The notes beneath the pieces were generated by a model. That model had not been told where the DNA came from, did no database searches, and was given only the letters and a program-made list of their open reading frames with translations. The translations under genes were made by a program, and so were the position numbers. Positions 18,923-28,428 of a stretch of 64,000 nt of DNA are shown here, piece after piece. Positions within the stretch are counted from its first letter, which is position 1. Each line of letters starts with the position of its first letter. Source of the DNA: Tenacibaculum agarivorans (GTDB lineage Bacteria > Bacteroidota > Bacteroidia > Flavobacteriales > Flavobacteriaceae); assembly GCF_001936575.1 (NCBI RefSeq), contig NZ_MSMP01000016.1:1-64000 (forward strand). Reading direction: 5' to 3'.

Positions 18923-19648
18923 ATGAAAAAGAAAATTTTATTCATACTATCTTTACTAATATCCTACACTATTTTTAGTCAAAACACTATTGACTTGAAT
19001 AAGATATTATCTCAACTACATTTAACAAAAGAACAATGTGCTACAGGTATGACTGTTTCTAAAAAATTACCATATTCCAAAAATGAAACTATAGTTGTTA
19101 TTCCCGAAATTGTTAAGGAAGATGAAATGGAGGCGGAATACCATGGATATATTTTAATTGTTGACAGTAATACAAACAAAATTAAGTCCAAATATTTTCA
19201 ATCTTCATATTGGACATCTGATGCGTTAATATTTTCTACAATCACAATAGATACAGCTCCTTACATACTTAGTAAAAATCAAAGAGCTTTTGCTATTCGC
19301 TCTTCTTTTTATACACAATCTAAACCCAATCCATACAGTACTGAGACACTCACTTTATTCTTAAAAAACGATCAAAAATTAACACCTATTTTAGATCAAT
19401 TCACGAGTAAAGAATATGTAGGAGAATGGGATATGCAATGTGACGGGTGGTCTGTTAATGAAGAACAATTTTTAATTGTATCTAAAAATAAAACCAATGA
19501 TTTTTTTGATATTGTTATCAACACTAAAATTACCAATAGAAAAACCTCTACTAATGACTCTGACGAATGTGTTGATGATGAAAAAACTTCGTATCAAAAA
19601 TCAATACTAAAGTTTAATGGTACAGTTTATAAACAGCAAAATAATTAG
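18923..19648 (+). CDS. Secreted protein of unknown function
   Basis: 241 residues with a signal peptide ending at IFSQ (about residue 19). No domain is recognised. The mature part is beta-rich in pattern, has Cys near residues 33, 164 and 206 (including GEWDMQCDGWSV), and carries an acidic cluster near the end (DSDECVDDEK). It lies 6 bases after the MORN-like gene and 15 before the methyltransferase gene, so all four probably form one operon. Confidence 0.6.
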   Translation: MKKKILFILSLLISYTIFSQNTIDLNKILSQLHLTKEQCATGMTVSKKLPYSKNETIVVIPEIVKEDEMEAEYHGYILIVDSNTNKIKSKYFQSSYWTSDALIFSTITIDTAPYILSKNQRAFAIRSSFYTQSKPNPYSTETLTLFLKNDQKLTPILDQFTSKEYVGEWDMQCDGWSVNEEQFLIVSKNKTNDFFDIVINTKITNRKTSTNDSDECVDDEKTSYQKSILKFNGTVYKQQNN

Positions 19649-19663
19649 CTTAAAAGTTAGAAA

Positions 19664-20467
19664 ATGAAAAAAATTGTAATCAAAAGATTTTTAGCTAAAC
19701 TTAACCTGTTACCTCTAATCGAACAGCTTAATTTTTATCGTCTAAAATTTAAAAATAGACACATCAATAATCAGTTTGTACGTGAAAATCCTAATATAAA
19801 ACTCCCTCCCGATTTTTATATTTATGAAACATTTCAATTAAATTATAAAAAGTATTATACCAATGGACTCCCCACTGCTATGTGGCTTATTGAATTGGTT
19901 AGTGAATTTAAATTACTTGAAAATAGTGCTATTTTAGATTGGGGATGTGGCACAGGGCGTATCTTAAGACATTTACCTAAAATAGCAGGGAATACTAATT
20001 ACTATTTTGGCTGTGATTATAATCCTAAATACGTAAAATGGTGTCAGGAAAATCTTAAAAATATTGATTTTCAACTCAATCAAGTCACTCCTCCTCTGCC
20101 CTATGAAGATCAAAAATTTGATTTTGTTTACGGTATATCAATTTTCACACATCTTTCCTTAGAACAACATCAAAAATGGTTTGAAGAACTCTATCGTATA
20201 TTAAAACCTAATGGGATTTTATTTCTTACCACTCATGGAGATGCTCACAAATTTAAACTTACTGAAAAAGAACAACTAGCTTACACGAGTGGAGACTTAA
20301 TTATACATGATTTTAAAAAAGAAGGAAATCGATTGTTTGCAGCGTATCAACCTCCTTCTTTTATGCATCAAATTGCTTCAAAAAATAAATTAAAGATTCT
20401 GAAACATATTCCTGGAGAAATAAAAAACGATACTCCTCAACAAGACGTTTGGATTTTCATGAAGTAA
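19664..20467 (+). CDS. Class I SAM-dependent methyltransferase
   Basis: 267 residues. Motif I is AILDWGCGTGRIL (residues 89-101), followed by an acidic loop (FGCDYNPKYVKWC). The post-motif segment FDFVYGISIFTHL and the LKPNGILFLTTHG strand are typical of methyltransferase family 11/25 folds. The acceptor substrate cannot be deduced. It has no signal peptide, unlike the three upstream genes. It is the last gene of the plus-strand run. Confidence 0.82.
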   Translation: MKKIVIKRFLAKLNLLPLIEQLNFYRLKFKNRHINNQFVRENPNIKLPPDFYIYETFQLNYKKYYTNGLPTAMWLIELVSEFKLLENSAILDWGCGTGRILRHLPKIAGNTNYYFGCDYNPKYVKWCQENLKNIDFQLNQVTPPLPYEDQKFDFVYGISIFTHLSLEQHQKWFEELYRILKPNGILFLTTHGDAHKFKLTEKEQLAYTSGDLIIHDFKKEGNRLFAAYQPPSFMHQIASKNKLKILKHIPGEIKNDTPQQDVWIFMK

Positions 20468-20794
20468 TATGTTCATTTAATAACTAAAATCTCGTTTTTT
20501 AAGAGAAAGATTGCTTCACCTCCCCTTCGACAAACTCAGGGTCCGTTCGCAAAGACTTTCAGCTTTGAACTTTCAAACTGTATAAATTGAATTAACGTGA
20601 ATCTCGTTTAAGAATAAGGGTGTCACTTCGAGTAAAATTCATTAGAGTAAAACGAAAATGAATTTTGTATCGAGAAGTAAATACGTTGTTCTCGATAGCT
20701 CTGCTGAACTTGATTCAGTACAATTTCACCTCATTATCATTCTGTAAAAATCACTCGAACTGACAAGAATTTCTTATCCAAGATTCACGTTAAA
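20468..20794. other. 327-base intergenic region occupied by repeat elements
   Basis: Convergent ends of the methyltransferase and receptor genes. It holds a complete palindromic repeat with extra flanking arms (20592-20793). A fragment CTTCGACAAACTCAGGG near 20527 is, in reverse, close to the motif at 15900. No gene is seen. Confidence 0.75.
20592..20793. repeat. Palindromic intergenic repeat, copy 2, with outer flanking arms
   Basis: Three tiers of inverted repeats. The outermost arms are 20592-20604 (TTAACGTGAATCT) and 20781-20793 (AGATTCACGTTAA), pairing perfectly. The middle arms are 20621-20633 (TGTCACTTCGAGT) and 20753-20765 (ACTCGAACTGACA). The inner arms are 20666-20676 (TGTATCGAGAA) and 20689-20697 (TTCTCGATA). 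Relative to copy 1 it is inverted. It ends one base before the stop codon of the receptor gene, so it may also act as a terminator for it. Confidence 0.75.
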
Positions 20795-23113
20795 TCAATC
20801 AGGTAAACGATCTCTATCTTTTTTACTTCTATTAAAACGATAGGTAAACGTTACACTAAACCTTCTTCCACTAAATTTTTGACTATTGATTATATCGTAA
20901 TTTTCACCTACAATGAATTGTTCTTGAACTAATGAATCGAATATATTTTGCACATTTACGGTTACAGAAGCTTTATCGTTAAATAAATCTTTACTCATAC
21001 CAAAATCAGCTCTATATATAGACTTGGAAAGTGTCTGTCCACTATTTCGTTCCCCTTGGTAAGCAAAACTTGTTTGAATATTGAATTTTGACAATCGAAT
21101 ATTAGAATTTAAACGGGTATACCAAGCATTATCGTTAAAGTTGTAAATTCCTTTTTGATTAAATGCATAAAAATTAAATTCATTAGATAAACGCCACCAT
21201 TTAAAAGGTGAATACTGAATTGCCAATTCTGCTCCTACCCTATTTTCTTCTCCTGAATTAATTGGTTTTGATATAATGGCTCCATTTCCGTTTGAAGTAA
21301 TTAGTGTTTCAAATAGCTGTACCGTTTTTTGATAATATACTGAAGGGTTCAGTGTGAAACCTTTCCAACGCTTTAAAAAACCAATTTCAAATGCATGAGT
21401 ATACATCGGGTTTAGATCAGGATTTCCAATACGAATATTTCGCCTATCAGCTATTCCTCCAAATGGATTTAATTGCCAAAATCTTGGTCTACGAATACGT
21501 CTACTATAACTAAGTTGCACATTTGTTTTCTGGTTAAAACTGTACGTTAAATGTACTGTAGGAAATAAGTCTGTATAACTTTTATCTGTTCGAAACTGAT
21601 TTTTTCGATCCGTACTTCCTGTATTTGAATGTTCTGCACGTAACCCTAGTAAATATTGAAACTTATTCTTTCTATTTCCATATTGAATATATGCACCATA
21701 AATTCGTTCTTTATATTTCAACAAATTATCTAAGCTATCAATGAGTACTTCGTTATCCCAAACTTTATAATCACTATCAATATTCCTTATCTCTCCTTTT
21801 ACTCCTAACTCTAAATGTGTTTTTTCTGTAAGCGGTAGTTTTAAATCTGTTTGAAATAAAAAATCCTTACTACTTTCTATATCTCTACTTTGTAATGTGG
21901 TTATGTTATTATTGTTTCGCTGTTCTACAAATTCATTTTCATCATCATTCCAGAAGTCGTATTGAAAATCTAACGTTAATTTTTGTCCTTTTTTGGCAAA
22001 TGTTTTTACATGATTTAACTCAATTCTATTCGCCGTTTGTGGCTCTTTATAATTTTCTGAAGTAGTTAAAACAGTATCTATATTTTTAAATTCATCTAAA
22101 AAGTTAAACGTAAAGTCTACAGCATTCTCATTGGTATTCCTTCTGTAATAATAGCTGAAAGTTGAGGTATTTTGTTCGTTAAAATAATAGTCGCTACCCA
22201 CGTATAAATTAAATACTTTTCGCTTTCTATCACGAAAAATCGTTTGATCTAAAAATGAAGTTGGTGTATTATTTTCATAATTTGTTCTAAACAAACTAGC
22301 ATCTCCTAAAAAATTTAAATAGCGATATCTAAAATTTGAAAATACATTGAATTTTTCTGTTTTATAATTGGCATTATAATTTATTCCATGATTCGCTCTG
22401 TGACCTGTTGTTAATTGCAACGAACTACTTAATCCGCCTATTTTATTTTTCTTTAAAATAATATTTAAAATCCCCGCTGTTCCTTCAGCATCGTATTTTG
22501 AAGACGGGTTAGTTATTACTTCTATCTTTTCTATAGTTTCAGCAGAAATCTGCTCTAAACCATTATTATTTGTAAGTACCGATGGTCTTCCATTGATTAA
22601 AACACGTACGTTTGGATTTCCTCGTAAACTAATTTCACCTTCAATACCAACAGTAACGGAAGGTACATTATTTAAAATATCAGTTGCTGAACCTCCTTTA
22701 GACAAAAGATCTTTCCCTACATTAAATACTCGTTTATCTAATTTGTATTCGGTTGTAGATTTTTCAGCCACAATTTCAACATCGTCGAGTTGTTCTGTAC
22801 TTTCTTGTAGTTTAATACTAGGTAACGTAGTGTTTTGTTGAATTGAAATACCTTTTTGAATATACGGTTGAAAACCAATAAATTCTACTTTAACATCATA
22901 TGTATTTGGCTGTAGTGCTAGTGAAAATTCTCCTTTTGAATTTGTTGTAGTACCCGTAACTATTTCTTCTGAATTTACTTTTAAAATAATTACAGTTGCA
23001 AACTCTAAAGGTTGACTTGTATTTTGCTCAACTATTTTCCCTTTTAATTCTATTTGTGATACAACTACTACTGCTTGTAATGCAAACAACAGTAAAAAAA
23101 AACTTCTCTTCAT
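20795..23113 (-). CDS. TonB-dependent-receptor-like outer membrane beta-barrel protein
   Basis: 772 residues from the ATG at 23113. A signal peptide is present (MKRSFFLLLFALQAVVVVSQ). A carboxypeptidase-regulatory-like domain follows at about 22-105 (LKGKIVEQNTSQPLEFATV). A plug domain comes next with NVPSVTVGIEGEISLRGNPN and VRVLINGRPSVL, then a barrel ending in FSGRRFSVTFTYRF. A longer version starting at 23170 was rejected because it would put 19 residues in front of a perfect signal peptide. There is no SusD partner, so this is not a standard polysaccharide locus. It is divergent from a LytS/LytTR pair that may control it; its substrate is unknown. Confidence 0.87.
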   Translation of the reverse strand: MKRSFFLLLFALQAVVVVSQIELKGKIVEQNTSQPLEFATVIILKVNSEEIVTGTTTNSKGEFSLALQPNTYDVKVEFIGFQPYIQKGISIQQNTTLPSIKLQESTEQLDDVEIVAEKSTTEYKLDKRVFNVGKDLLSKGGSATDILNNVPSVTVGIEGEISLRGNPNVRVLINGRPSVLTNNNGLEQISAETIEKIEVITNPSSKYDAEGTAGILNIILKKNKIGGLSSSLQLTTGHRANHGINYNANYKTEKFNVFSNFRYRYLNFLGDASLFRTNYENNTPTSFLDQTIFRDRKRKVFNLYVGSDYYFNEQNTSTFSYYYRRNTNENAVDFTFNFLDEFKNIDTVLTTSENYKEPQTANRIELNHVKTFAKKGQKLTLDFQYDFWNDDENEFVEQRNNNNITTLQSRDIESSKDFLFQTDLKLPLTEKTHLELGVKGEIRNIDSDYKVWDNEVLIDSLDNLLKYKERIYGAYIQYGNRKNKFQYLLGLRAEHSNTGSTDRKNQFRTDKSYTDLFPTVHLTYSFNQKTNVQLSYSRRIRRPRFWQLNPFGGIADRRNIRIGNPDLNPMYTHAFEIGFLKRWKGFTLNPSVYYQKTVQLFETLITSNGNGAIISKPINSGEENRVGAELAIQYSPFKWWRLSNEFNFYAFNQKGIYNFNDNAWYTRLNSNIRLSKFNIQTSFAYQGERNSGQTLSKSIYRADFGMSKDLFNDKASVTVNVQNIFDSLVQEQFIVGENYDIINSQKFSGRRFSVTFTYRFNRSKKDRDRLPD

Positions 23114-23295
23114 TGTTTTGTTTTTAATTCGAAACAAAGATGTAATGAAGAACAAAGTGAAATGAAGCAAATAGACTAATTAGGGTAATTAATCGACGTT
23201 TTATAGCTATACATAAACAATAAAAAATTCATCGACAATTTACACTAATTAAGGATAAAAAGATTCAAATTCGTCGATTGTTAATTTTAAATCTT

Positions 23296-24399
23296 ATGAA
23301 TAGGTTTACTTTTGTAATAATGGAAATGATTAGTAAAATTATAGATTTCGTTAAGAAAAACAGAATAGTTAAACACATTCTTTTCTGGACTTTTCTATTT
23401 AGCTCATCTCTTATACAGGATTTAATTATACTAAACGATAAAGATCTTAATCTTGAAATTAAAGATGAATTAATTTATAATAGCTGTGGATTCATAGTTA
23501 AAATTGTAGCTTCGTATTTTATCGTTTACTTTTGGATACCGAAGTATATCAAAACAAAAAAGTATTTTTTAGCTATCATCATTTTTTGTGTAGTTATCTA
23601 TCTCTTAGCTGTCATTAGTAGAATCCTTATTGTATATGTTGCAGAACCATTAACTATTCCCCATCCTTTTAACCAAGAATCTATTTTAGAAATACTTACG
23701 CAATTGAAATGGTTATTTAAAAAGTATATCCCAAACATTCTACTTAGTAGTTCTATTTTTATAGCCTTTAAGTTTTTTTTAGATGAAGGAAAAGAAAAGG
23801 AAAAGAAACTCAAATTGGCTAAAGAAAAAGCAGAAATAGAACTTAAAACATTAAAGGGACAGTTAAATCCACATTTTTTATTTAATACGTTAAATAACAT
23901 ATACTCGTTATCTATAGATAATTCACCAAAAACATCTAATGCTATTGCTAAACTTTCTGAAATTTTGGATCAAGTTTTATACAAAAGTGATCATAAACTT
24001 GTCCCTCTACAAAGTGAATTGACCTTGATTGAAAACTATATTGAATTAGAAAAATTACGCTATGATGAGCGTTTACAAATATCAATCAATACTAACATTA
24101 TTGAAGAAGTCGACATCCCTCCTTTAATTTTATTGTCTTTGGTTGAAAACGCTTTTAAACATGGTGCTGGTGAAGACGATGGCTCTCCAACTATTACTAT
24201 TGCTGTAGAAAGTTATCATAAAAAACTAGTATTTTGTGTTAAAAATTCAGTCTCTAAATATTATCAAAGTCAAGATAAAAAAACCATCGGATTGTTGAAT
24301 ATTAGAAAACAATTAGACCTAATTTATTCAACTAATTATAATTTAGATATTGATCAAACATCAGATGAATTTAGTGTAACCTTAACTATTACTCCATAA
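23296..24399 (+). CDS. LytS-type sensor histidine kinase
   Basis: About 367 residues from the ATG at 23296; an ATG at 23320 is equally possible. Four membrane helices occupy roughly the first 170 residues. A charged coiled-coil (EGKEKEKKLKLAKEKAEIEL) leads to the His-kinase dimerisation motif QLNPHFLFNTLNNIYSLS with the phospho-acceptor His. The ATPase domain has a LSLVENAFKHG box. It autophosphorylates and passes the phosphate to a LytTR regulator, encoded 3 bases downstream. The stimulus is unknown, since no extracytoplasmic sensor domain is visible. Confidence 0.9.
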   Translation: MNRFTFVIMEMISKIIDFVKKNRIVKHILFWTFLFSSSLIQDLIILNDKDLNLEIKDELIYNSCGFIVKIVASYFIVYFWIPKYIKTKKYFLAIIIFCVVIYLLAVISRILIVYVAEPLTIPHPFNQESILEILTQLKWLFKKYIPNILLSSSIFIAFKFFLDEGKEKEKKLKLAKEKAEIELKTLKGQLNPHFLFNTLNNIYSLSIDNSPKTSNAIAKLSEILDQVLYKSDHKLVPLQSELTLIENYIELEKLRYDERLQISINTNIIEEVDIPPLILLSLVENAFKHGAGEDDGSPTITIAVESYHKKLVFCVKNSVSKYYQSQDKKTIGLLNIRKQLDLIYSTNYNLDIDQTSDEFSVTLTITP

Positions 24400-24402
24400 T
24401 AC

Positions 24403-25110
24403 ATGGCATTAAAATGTTTACTTGTAGATGATGAACCTTTAGCTATAAAGCTCTTGGAGAATCATATTTCTAAAATTGATTCCTTAGAGGTTGTAGCTAC
24501 TTGTAATAGTGCTATAAAAGCTTTTGAGAAGCTTAATACACAAGAGATAGATGTACTATTTTTAGATATAAAAATGCCTAATTTGACTGGTATCGATTTT
24601 TTAAAAACATTAAAAAATCCACCAACTACTATTTTAACAACGGCTTATAGAGATTATGCTACTGAAAGTTACGATTTAGAAGTAATCGACTATCTTTTAA
24701 AACCGATAACATTTGAACGTTTTTTAAAAGCTGTAGATAAATTACATAGGAACAATATTCCAATACTTTCAAAAGCTAAACAACAAACGAATGAGTTTAT
24801 TTTTATAAAATCAGGAAACAAACATCATAAAGTATTTACTAACAATATTTTATATATTGAAAGTTTAAAAGATTATATCAAAATTCATCTAGCAAATGAT
24901 AAACGTATTGTTTCTAAATATAAAATAAGTGACATTGAACAAGAACTTAAAAGTGAAGACTTTCTACGCGTACACCGTTCTTATTTATTAAACACCGAAA
25001 AAATAACTGCATTTACTACACATACTATTGATATTGAATCCATAGAAATACCTATTGGTATAAGTTATAGAGATCATGTTATTAACTTCTTAAATACGTT
25101 TAAACATTAG
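24403..25110 (+). CDS. LytTR-family response regulator
   Basis: 235 residues. The receiver domain spans 1-120, with the acidic pair DD at 9-10, phospho-acceptor Asp55 (VLFLDIKMPN), Thr in ILTTAY, and Lys in LLKPI. The LytTR DNA-binding domain spans about 130-235 (FIKSGNKHHKV, FLRVHRSYLLN). It is the partner of the histidine kinase 3 bases upstream. By position it probably regulates the divergent beta-barrel receptor gene; this is inference. Confidence 0.93.
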   Translation: MALKCLLVDDEPLAIKLLENHISKIDSLEVVATCNSAIKAFEKLNTQEIDVLFLDIKMPNLTGIDFLKTLKNPPTTILTTAYRDYATESYDLEVIDYLLKPITFERFLKAVDKLHRNNIPILSKAKQQTNEFIFIKSGNKHHKVFTNNILYIESLKDYIKIHLANDKRIVSKYKISDIEQELKSEDFLRVHRSYLLNTEKITAFTTHTIDIESIEIPIGISYRDHVINFLNTFKH

Positions 25111-25140
25111 TATGATGAAAACGTGATGTTTTTTACATAA

Positions 25141-25165
25141 AAAATCCTGCTAAATGCAGGATTTT
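25141..25165. terminator. Bidirectional hairpin between lytTR gene and SulP gene
   Basis: Perfect 10-base stem AAAATCCTGC / GCAGGATTTT with a five-base loop, placed between convergent gene ends. A- and T-rich flanks let it act in both directions. Confidence 0.8.
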
Positions 25166-25169
25166 CTAT

Positions 25170-26798
25170 TTAAAATTTATATTCTCTTAGTGATTTTGGA
25201 AAAGCTTCTGGATTTGCCGCTAAATGATATCTAGGATCATCTACATCTTCTATAATCACATTATGAAATTTATTACTTGCCTTATACATTAACACTTTAC
25301 AGTCTTCACTTAAATGTTTCAATTTAATAGTTTTGCCAGCTGCTTGATATTTTTCAACTAAAACAAACAACGCTTCCAAAGCTGAATGATCAGAAACTCT
25401 ACTTTCTACAAAGTCAATTTCTACATTTTGAGGATCATTTTTCACATCAAACTTCTCGTTAAATGAAGAAATACTTCCGAAAAATAAAGGTCCCCAAATT
25501 TCATATACTTTTGTTCCATCTTCACGCATACGCTTACGTGCTCTAATTCTTTTTGCATTTTCCCAAGAAAACACTAAAGCACTAACAATCACACCTGCAA
25601 TAACAGCAATAGCTAAATCAAAAATTACCGTTAGTGATGATACTAAAATTAATACTACTAAATCTGCTACAGGAATTTTTCTAGCAATTCTAAAACTACT
25701 CCATGCAAATGTTCCAATCACTACCATAAACATCACACCAACTAGCGCGGCAATAGGTACTTGTTCTATTAAAGAAGAAGCGAATAAAATAAACATCAAT
25801 AAAAATACAGCCGCTGTAATTCCTGATAATCTTCCGCGTCCACCACCTTTAATATTAATAATAGATTGACCAATCATGGCACAACCTCCCATACCTCCAA
25901 ACAATCCTGTTATAATATTTGCACCTCCTTGCGCTAAACATTCACGGTTAGAATCACCTCTAGTTTCTGTTAAGTCATCAATTAAATTTAACGTCATTAA
26001 ACTTTCTATCAACCCAATTGCTGCAAGAATTAATGCGTAAGGAAATATAAATTTAAGGGTTTCTAAGTTGAGAGGAATTTTTGTGAATGTTTCTAATACT
26101 GGAACTGGAAAACCTCCTTTTAAACCTTCTCCTCCACCTTCACGAATAAAAGATCCAACAGTTGCCATATCTAATCCTGAAAAAATTACGATTGCAGACA
26201 CTACTAATATTGCAATTAAAGCTTCTGGTAACTTTTTAGTAGCTTTCATTTTAGGCAATCCCCACATCATCAACATGGTTAACCCTACAAAACCTATCAT
26301 TAACCATAATTCTGTTCCTTGTAACCAAACTTTTTCTCCAGCTACTTTTTTAGTAAACATTCCTAATTGAGATAAAAAGATTACAATAGCTAAACCGTTA
26401 ACAAATCCCATCATTACTGGATGTGGAATTAATCGCACAAACTTTCCCAGTTTCAAAACTCCAGCTAACATTTGAATAACTCCCATTAATATTACGGTTA
26501 AGAACAGGTAATATAAACCTAAGTTTTCGCCAGCTGCTCCCATAGCATTTCCTTCACTTACCAAATTCACCATCACCACTGCTAATGCACCTGTTGCTCC
26601 AGAAATCATTCCTGGTCTACCTCCAAAAATTGAAGTAATTAAACCAATCATAAATGCTGCATATAACCCTACTAAAGGATCCACTCCTGCTACAAAGGCA
26701 AAAGCTACAGCTTCCGGCACCAATGCTAATGCTACCGTAATTCCTGATAAAATATCATTACGTACATTCCCTACTCTCTTGGTAATAAACTCAGTCAT
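25170..26798 (-). CDS. SulP-family inorganic anion transporter
   Basis: 542 residues from the ATG at 26798. The N-terminal SulP signature reads DILSGITVALALVPEAVAFA. Ten or more hydrophobic segments follow up to about residue 420, with GLFGGMGGCAMIGQS in the middle. A C-terminal STAS domain occupies about 430-530 (VEIDFVESRVSDHSALEAL). Members carry sulfate, bicarbonate or other anions across the inner membrane; which one is not readable here. A TTG at 26828 was rejected as start because the predicted -7 element overlaps it. Confidence 0.92.
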   Translation of the reverse strand: MTEFITKRVGNVRNDILSGITVALALVPEAVAFAFVAGVDPLVGLYAAFMIGLITSIFGGRPGMISGATGALAVVMVNLVSEGNAMGAAGENLGLYYLFLTVILMGVIQMLAGVLKLGKFVRLIPHPVMMGFVNGLAIVIFLSQLGMFTKKVAGEKVWLQGTELWLMIGFVGLTMLMMWGLPKMKATKKLPEALIAILVVSAIVIFSGLDMATVGSFIREGGGEGLKGGFPVPVLETFTKIPLNLETLKFIFPYALILAAIGLIESLMTLNLIDDLTETRGDSNRECLAQGGANIITGLFGGMGGCAMIGQSIINIKGGGRGRLSGITAAVFLLMFILFASSLIEQVPIAALVGVMFMVVIGTFAWSSFRIARKIPVADLVVLILVSSLTVIFDLAIAVIAGVIVSALVFSWENAKRIRARKRMREDGTKVYEIWGPLFFGSISSFNEKFDVKNDPQNVEIDFVESRVSDHSALEALFVLVEKYQAAGKTIKLKHLSEDCKVLMYKASNKFHNVIIEDVDDPRYHLAANPEAFPKSLREYKF

Positions 26799-26825
26799 AA
26801 TCTTTTCGTTAGTTTCAAAAGAGGG

Positions 26826-26833
26826 CAAATATA
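26826..26833 (-). promoter_or_regulatory. Predicted -7 promoter element for the SulP gene
   Basis: Minus-strand TATATTTG matches TAnnTTTG exactly, 27 bases upstream of the ATG at 26798. It overlaps the rejected TTG start at 26828 and so decides the start. Confidence 0.6.
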
Positions 26834-26894
26834 GATATTATTTCACCGATAGAGGTTTCTTAAAGTTTAATTTTGTGCTGATACTTTTTTATAC

Positions 26895-26902
26895 TACTTT
26901 TG
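26895..26902 (+). promoter_or_regulatory. Predicted -7 promoter element for pyrR-pyrB
   Basis: TACTTTTG matches TAnnTTTG exactly and ends 35 bases before the pyrR ATG. The short leader leaves no room for an RNA attenuator. Confidence 0.6.
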
Positions 26903-26937
26903 AACTCTGTAACTATCAAGAAAATTGATAGCAGAAA

Positions 26938-27492
26938 ATGAGCGGAAAAACACTACTTACGTCTAAAGAAATTGATATTATTCTGCATCGATTAGCATGC
27001 CAGCTTATCGAAAATCACAACGATTTTTCTAATACTGTTCTTATTGGTTTGCAACCAAGAGGAACTTTTTTAGCTCAACGACTGAAAAAGATCCTAACTG
27101 AAGATTATGGAATTAAAAACCTACAATTAGGTTTATTAGATATTACTTTTTATCGTGATGATTTTAGACGAAAAGATGCACCTTTAGAAGCAACACCTAC
27201 TAAAATAGATTTCTTAATTGAAAATAAAAAAGTAGTTATTATTGATGATGTTTTATACTCAGGAAGAAGTGTACGAGCAGCATTAACAGCACTACAAGCT
27301 TTTGGTAGGCCAATCAGTATTGAACTTTTAGTACTGATTGATAGACGTTTTAGTAGACATTTACCAATACAACCAAACTACAGAGGACGTCAGGTAGATG
27401 CTATTAATGAAGAGAAAGTAGTAGTAAACTGGAAAGAAACTCATACTGAAGACAAAATATACCTAGTACAAAAACAACCTAAGACGAATTAA
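26938..27492 (+). CDS. pyrR: Bifunctional pyr regulator / uracil phosphoribosyltransferase PyrR
   Basis: 184 residues, usual for PyrR. The PRPP-binding motif VVIIDDVLYSGRSVRAAL lies near residues 100-117. An early GLQPRGTFLA loop and LLDITFYRDDF also match the family. In Firmicutes PyrR binds pyr mRNA and also has weak uracil phosphoribosyltransferase activity. No anti-terminator/terminator pair is seen upstream here, so only the enzymatic role is supported. The stop codon overlaps the pyrB start by one base (27492). Confidence 0.93.
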   Translation: MSGKTLLTSKEIDIILHRLACQLIENHNDFSNTVLIGLQPRGTFLAQRLKKILTEDYGIKNLQLGLLDITFYRDDFRRKDAPLEATPTKIDFLIENKKVVIIDDVLYSGRSVRAALTALQAFGRPISIELLVLIDRRFSRHLPIQPNYRGRQVDAINEEKVVVNWKETHTEDKIYLVQKQPKTN

Positions 27493-28424
27493 TGAAGCAG
27501 TTAAGTGTACCACATTTATTAGGCATAAAATATCTTAACAAGAATGATTTAGAGCTCATTTTTGAAACTGCATCCCACTTTAAAGAAGTTATTAATCGTC
27601 CCATAAAAAAAGTTCCATCACTTCGGGATATTACTATTGCTAATTTGTTCTTTGAAAATAGTACAAGAACAAAATTATCTTTTGAACTTGCTGAAAAAAG
27701 GTTATCTGCTGATGTCATTAACTTTTCTGCAGGACAATCTTCTGTAAAAAAGGGAGAAACACTAATTGATACCGTGAATAATATTTTATCAATGAAGGTT
27801 GATATTGTAGTGATGAGACATGGTAATGTAGGAGCTGGTGTATTTTTATCTAAACATGTAGATGCTAGGATTGTAAATGCTGGAGATGGTACTCATGAAC
27901 ATCCTACACAAGCATTACTAGATAGTTTTTCAATGCGAGAAGCTTTAAATTCAGATTTAAAAGGGAAAAAAATCGTAATTGTTGGTGATATTTTACACTC
28001 AAGAGTTGCGTTATCTAATATATTCGCTTTACAGTTACAAGGGGCTAAAGTCAAGGTGTGTGGGCCTACTACTTTAATTCCAAGATACATCTCAAGTTTA
28101 GGTGTAGAAGTTGAAACCAATCTAAAAAAGGCTTTAGAATGGTGTGATGTAGCAAACGTGTTAAGAGTTCAACATGAAAGAATGGATATCAAATACTTCC
28201 CTTCTACAAGAGAATACACTCAACTTTTTGGTATCAATAAGCAAATCTTAGACACTATTGGCAAGGATATTGTAATTATGCATCCAGGACCTATTAACCG
28301 TGGTGTAGAATTAACCAGTGATGTTGCAGACAGTAAACAATCTATCATATTAAATCAGGTAGAAAATGGAGTGGCAGTACGTATGGCTGTTTTATATCTT
28401 ATAGCACAGCAAATAAAAAGATAA
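27492..28424 (+). CDS. pyrB: Aspartate carbamoyltransferase catalytic subunit
   Basis: 310 residues. The carbamoyl-phosphate motif FENSTRTKLSFELA lies near residues 53-66, and the second motif HEHPTQALLD near 135. A further loop with LRVQHERM precedes the C-terminal MHPGPINRGVEL segment. The enzyme makes N-carbamoyl-aspartate in de novo pyrimidine synthesis, using carbamoyl phosphate from CarAB. It is translationally coupled to pyrR by a one-base overlap. No regulatory chain gene (pyrI) lies next to it. Confidence 0.96.
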   Translation: MKQLSVPHLLGIKYLNKNDLELIFETASHFKEVINRPIKKVPSLRDITIANLFFENSTRTKLSFELAEKRLSADVINFSAGQSSVKKGETLIDTVNNILSMKVDIVVMRHGNVGAGVFLSKHVDARIVNAGDGTHEHPTQALLDSFSMREALNSDLKGKKIVIVGDILHSRVALSNIFALQLQGAKVKVCGPTTLIPRYISSLGVEVETNLKKALEWCDVANVLRVQHERMDIKYFPSTREYTQLFGINKQILDTIGKDIVIMHPGPINRGVELTSDVADSKQSIILNQVENGVAVRMAVLYLIAQQIKR

Positions 28425-28428
28425 TATC

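Noticed and set aside
20795..23170. Longer receptor frame starting at 23170
   Set aside because: The additional residues precede an ideal signal peptide, so the ATG at 23113 is used.
26899..26937. PyrR-dependent RNA attenuator upstream of pyrR
   Set aside because: The leader after the -7 element is about 35 bases with no paired hairpins, so no attenuation signal fits.
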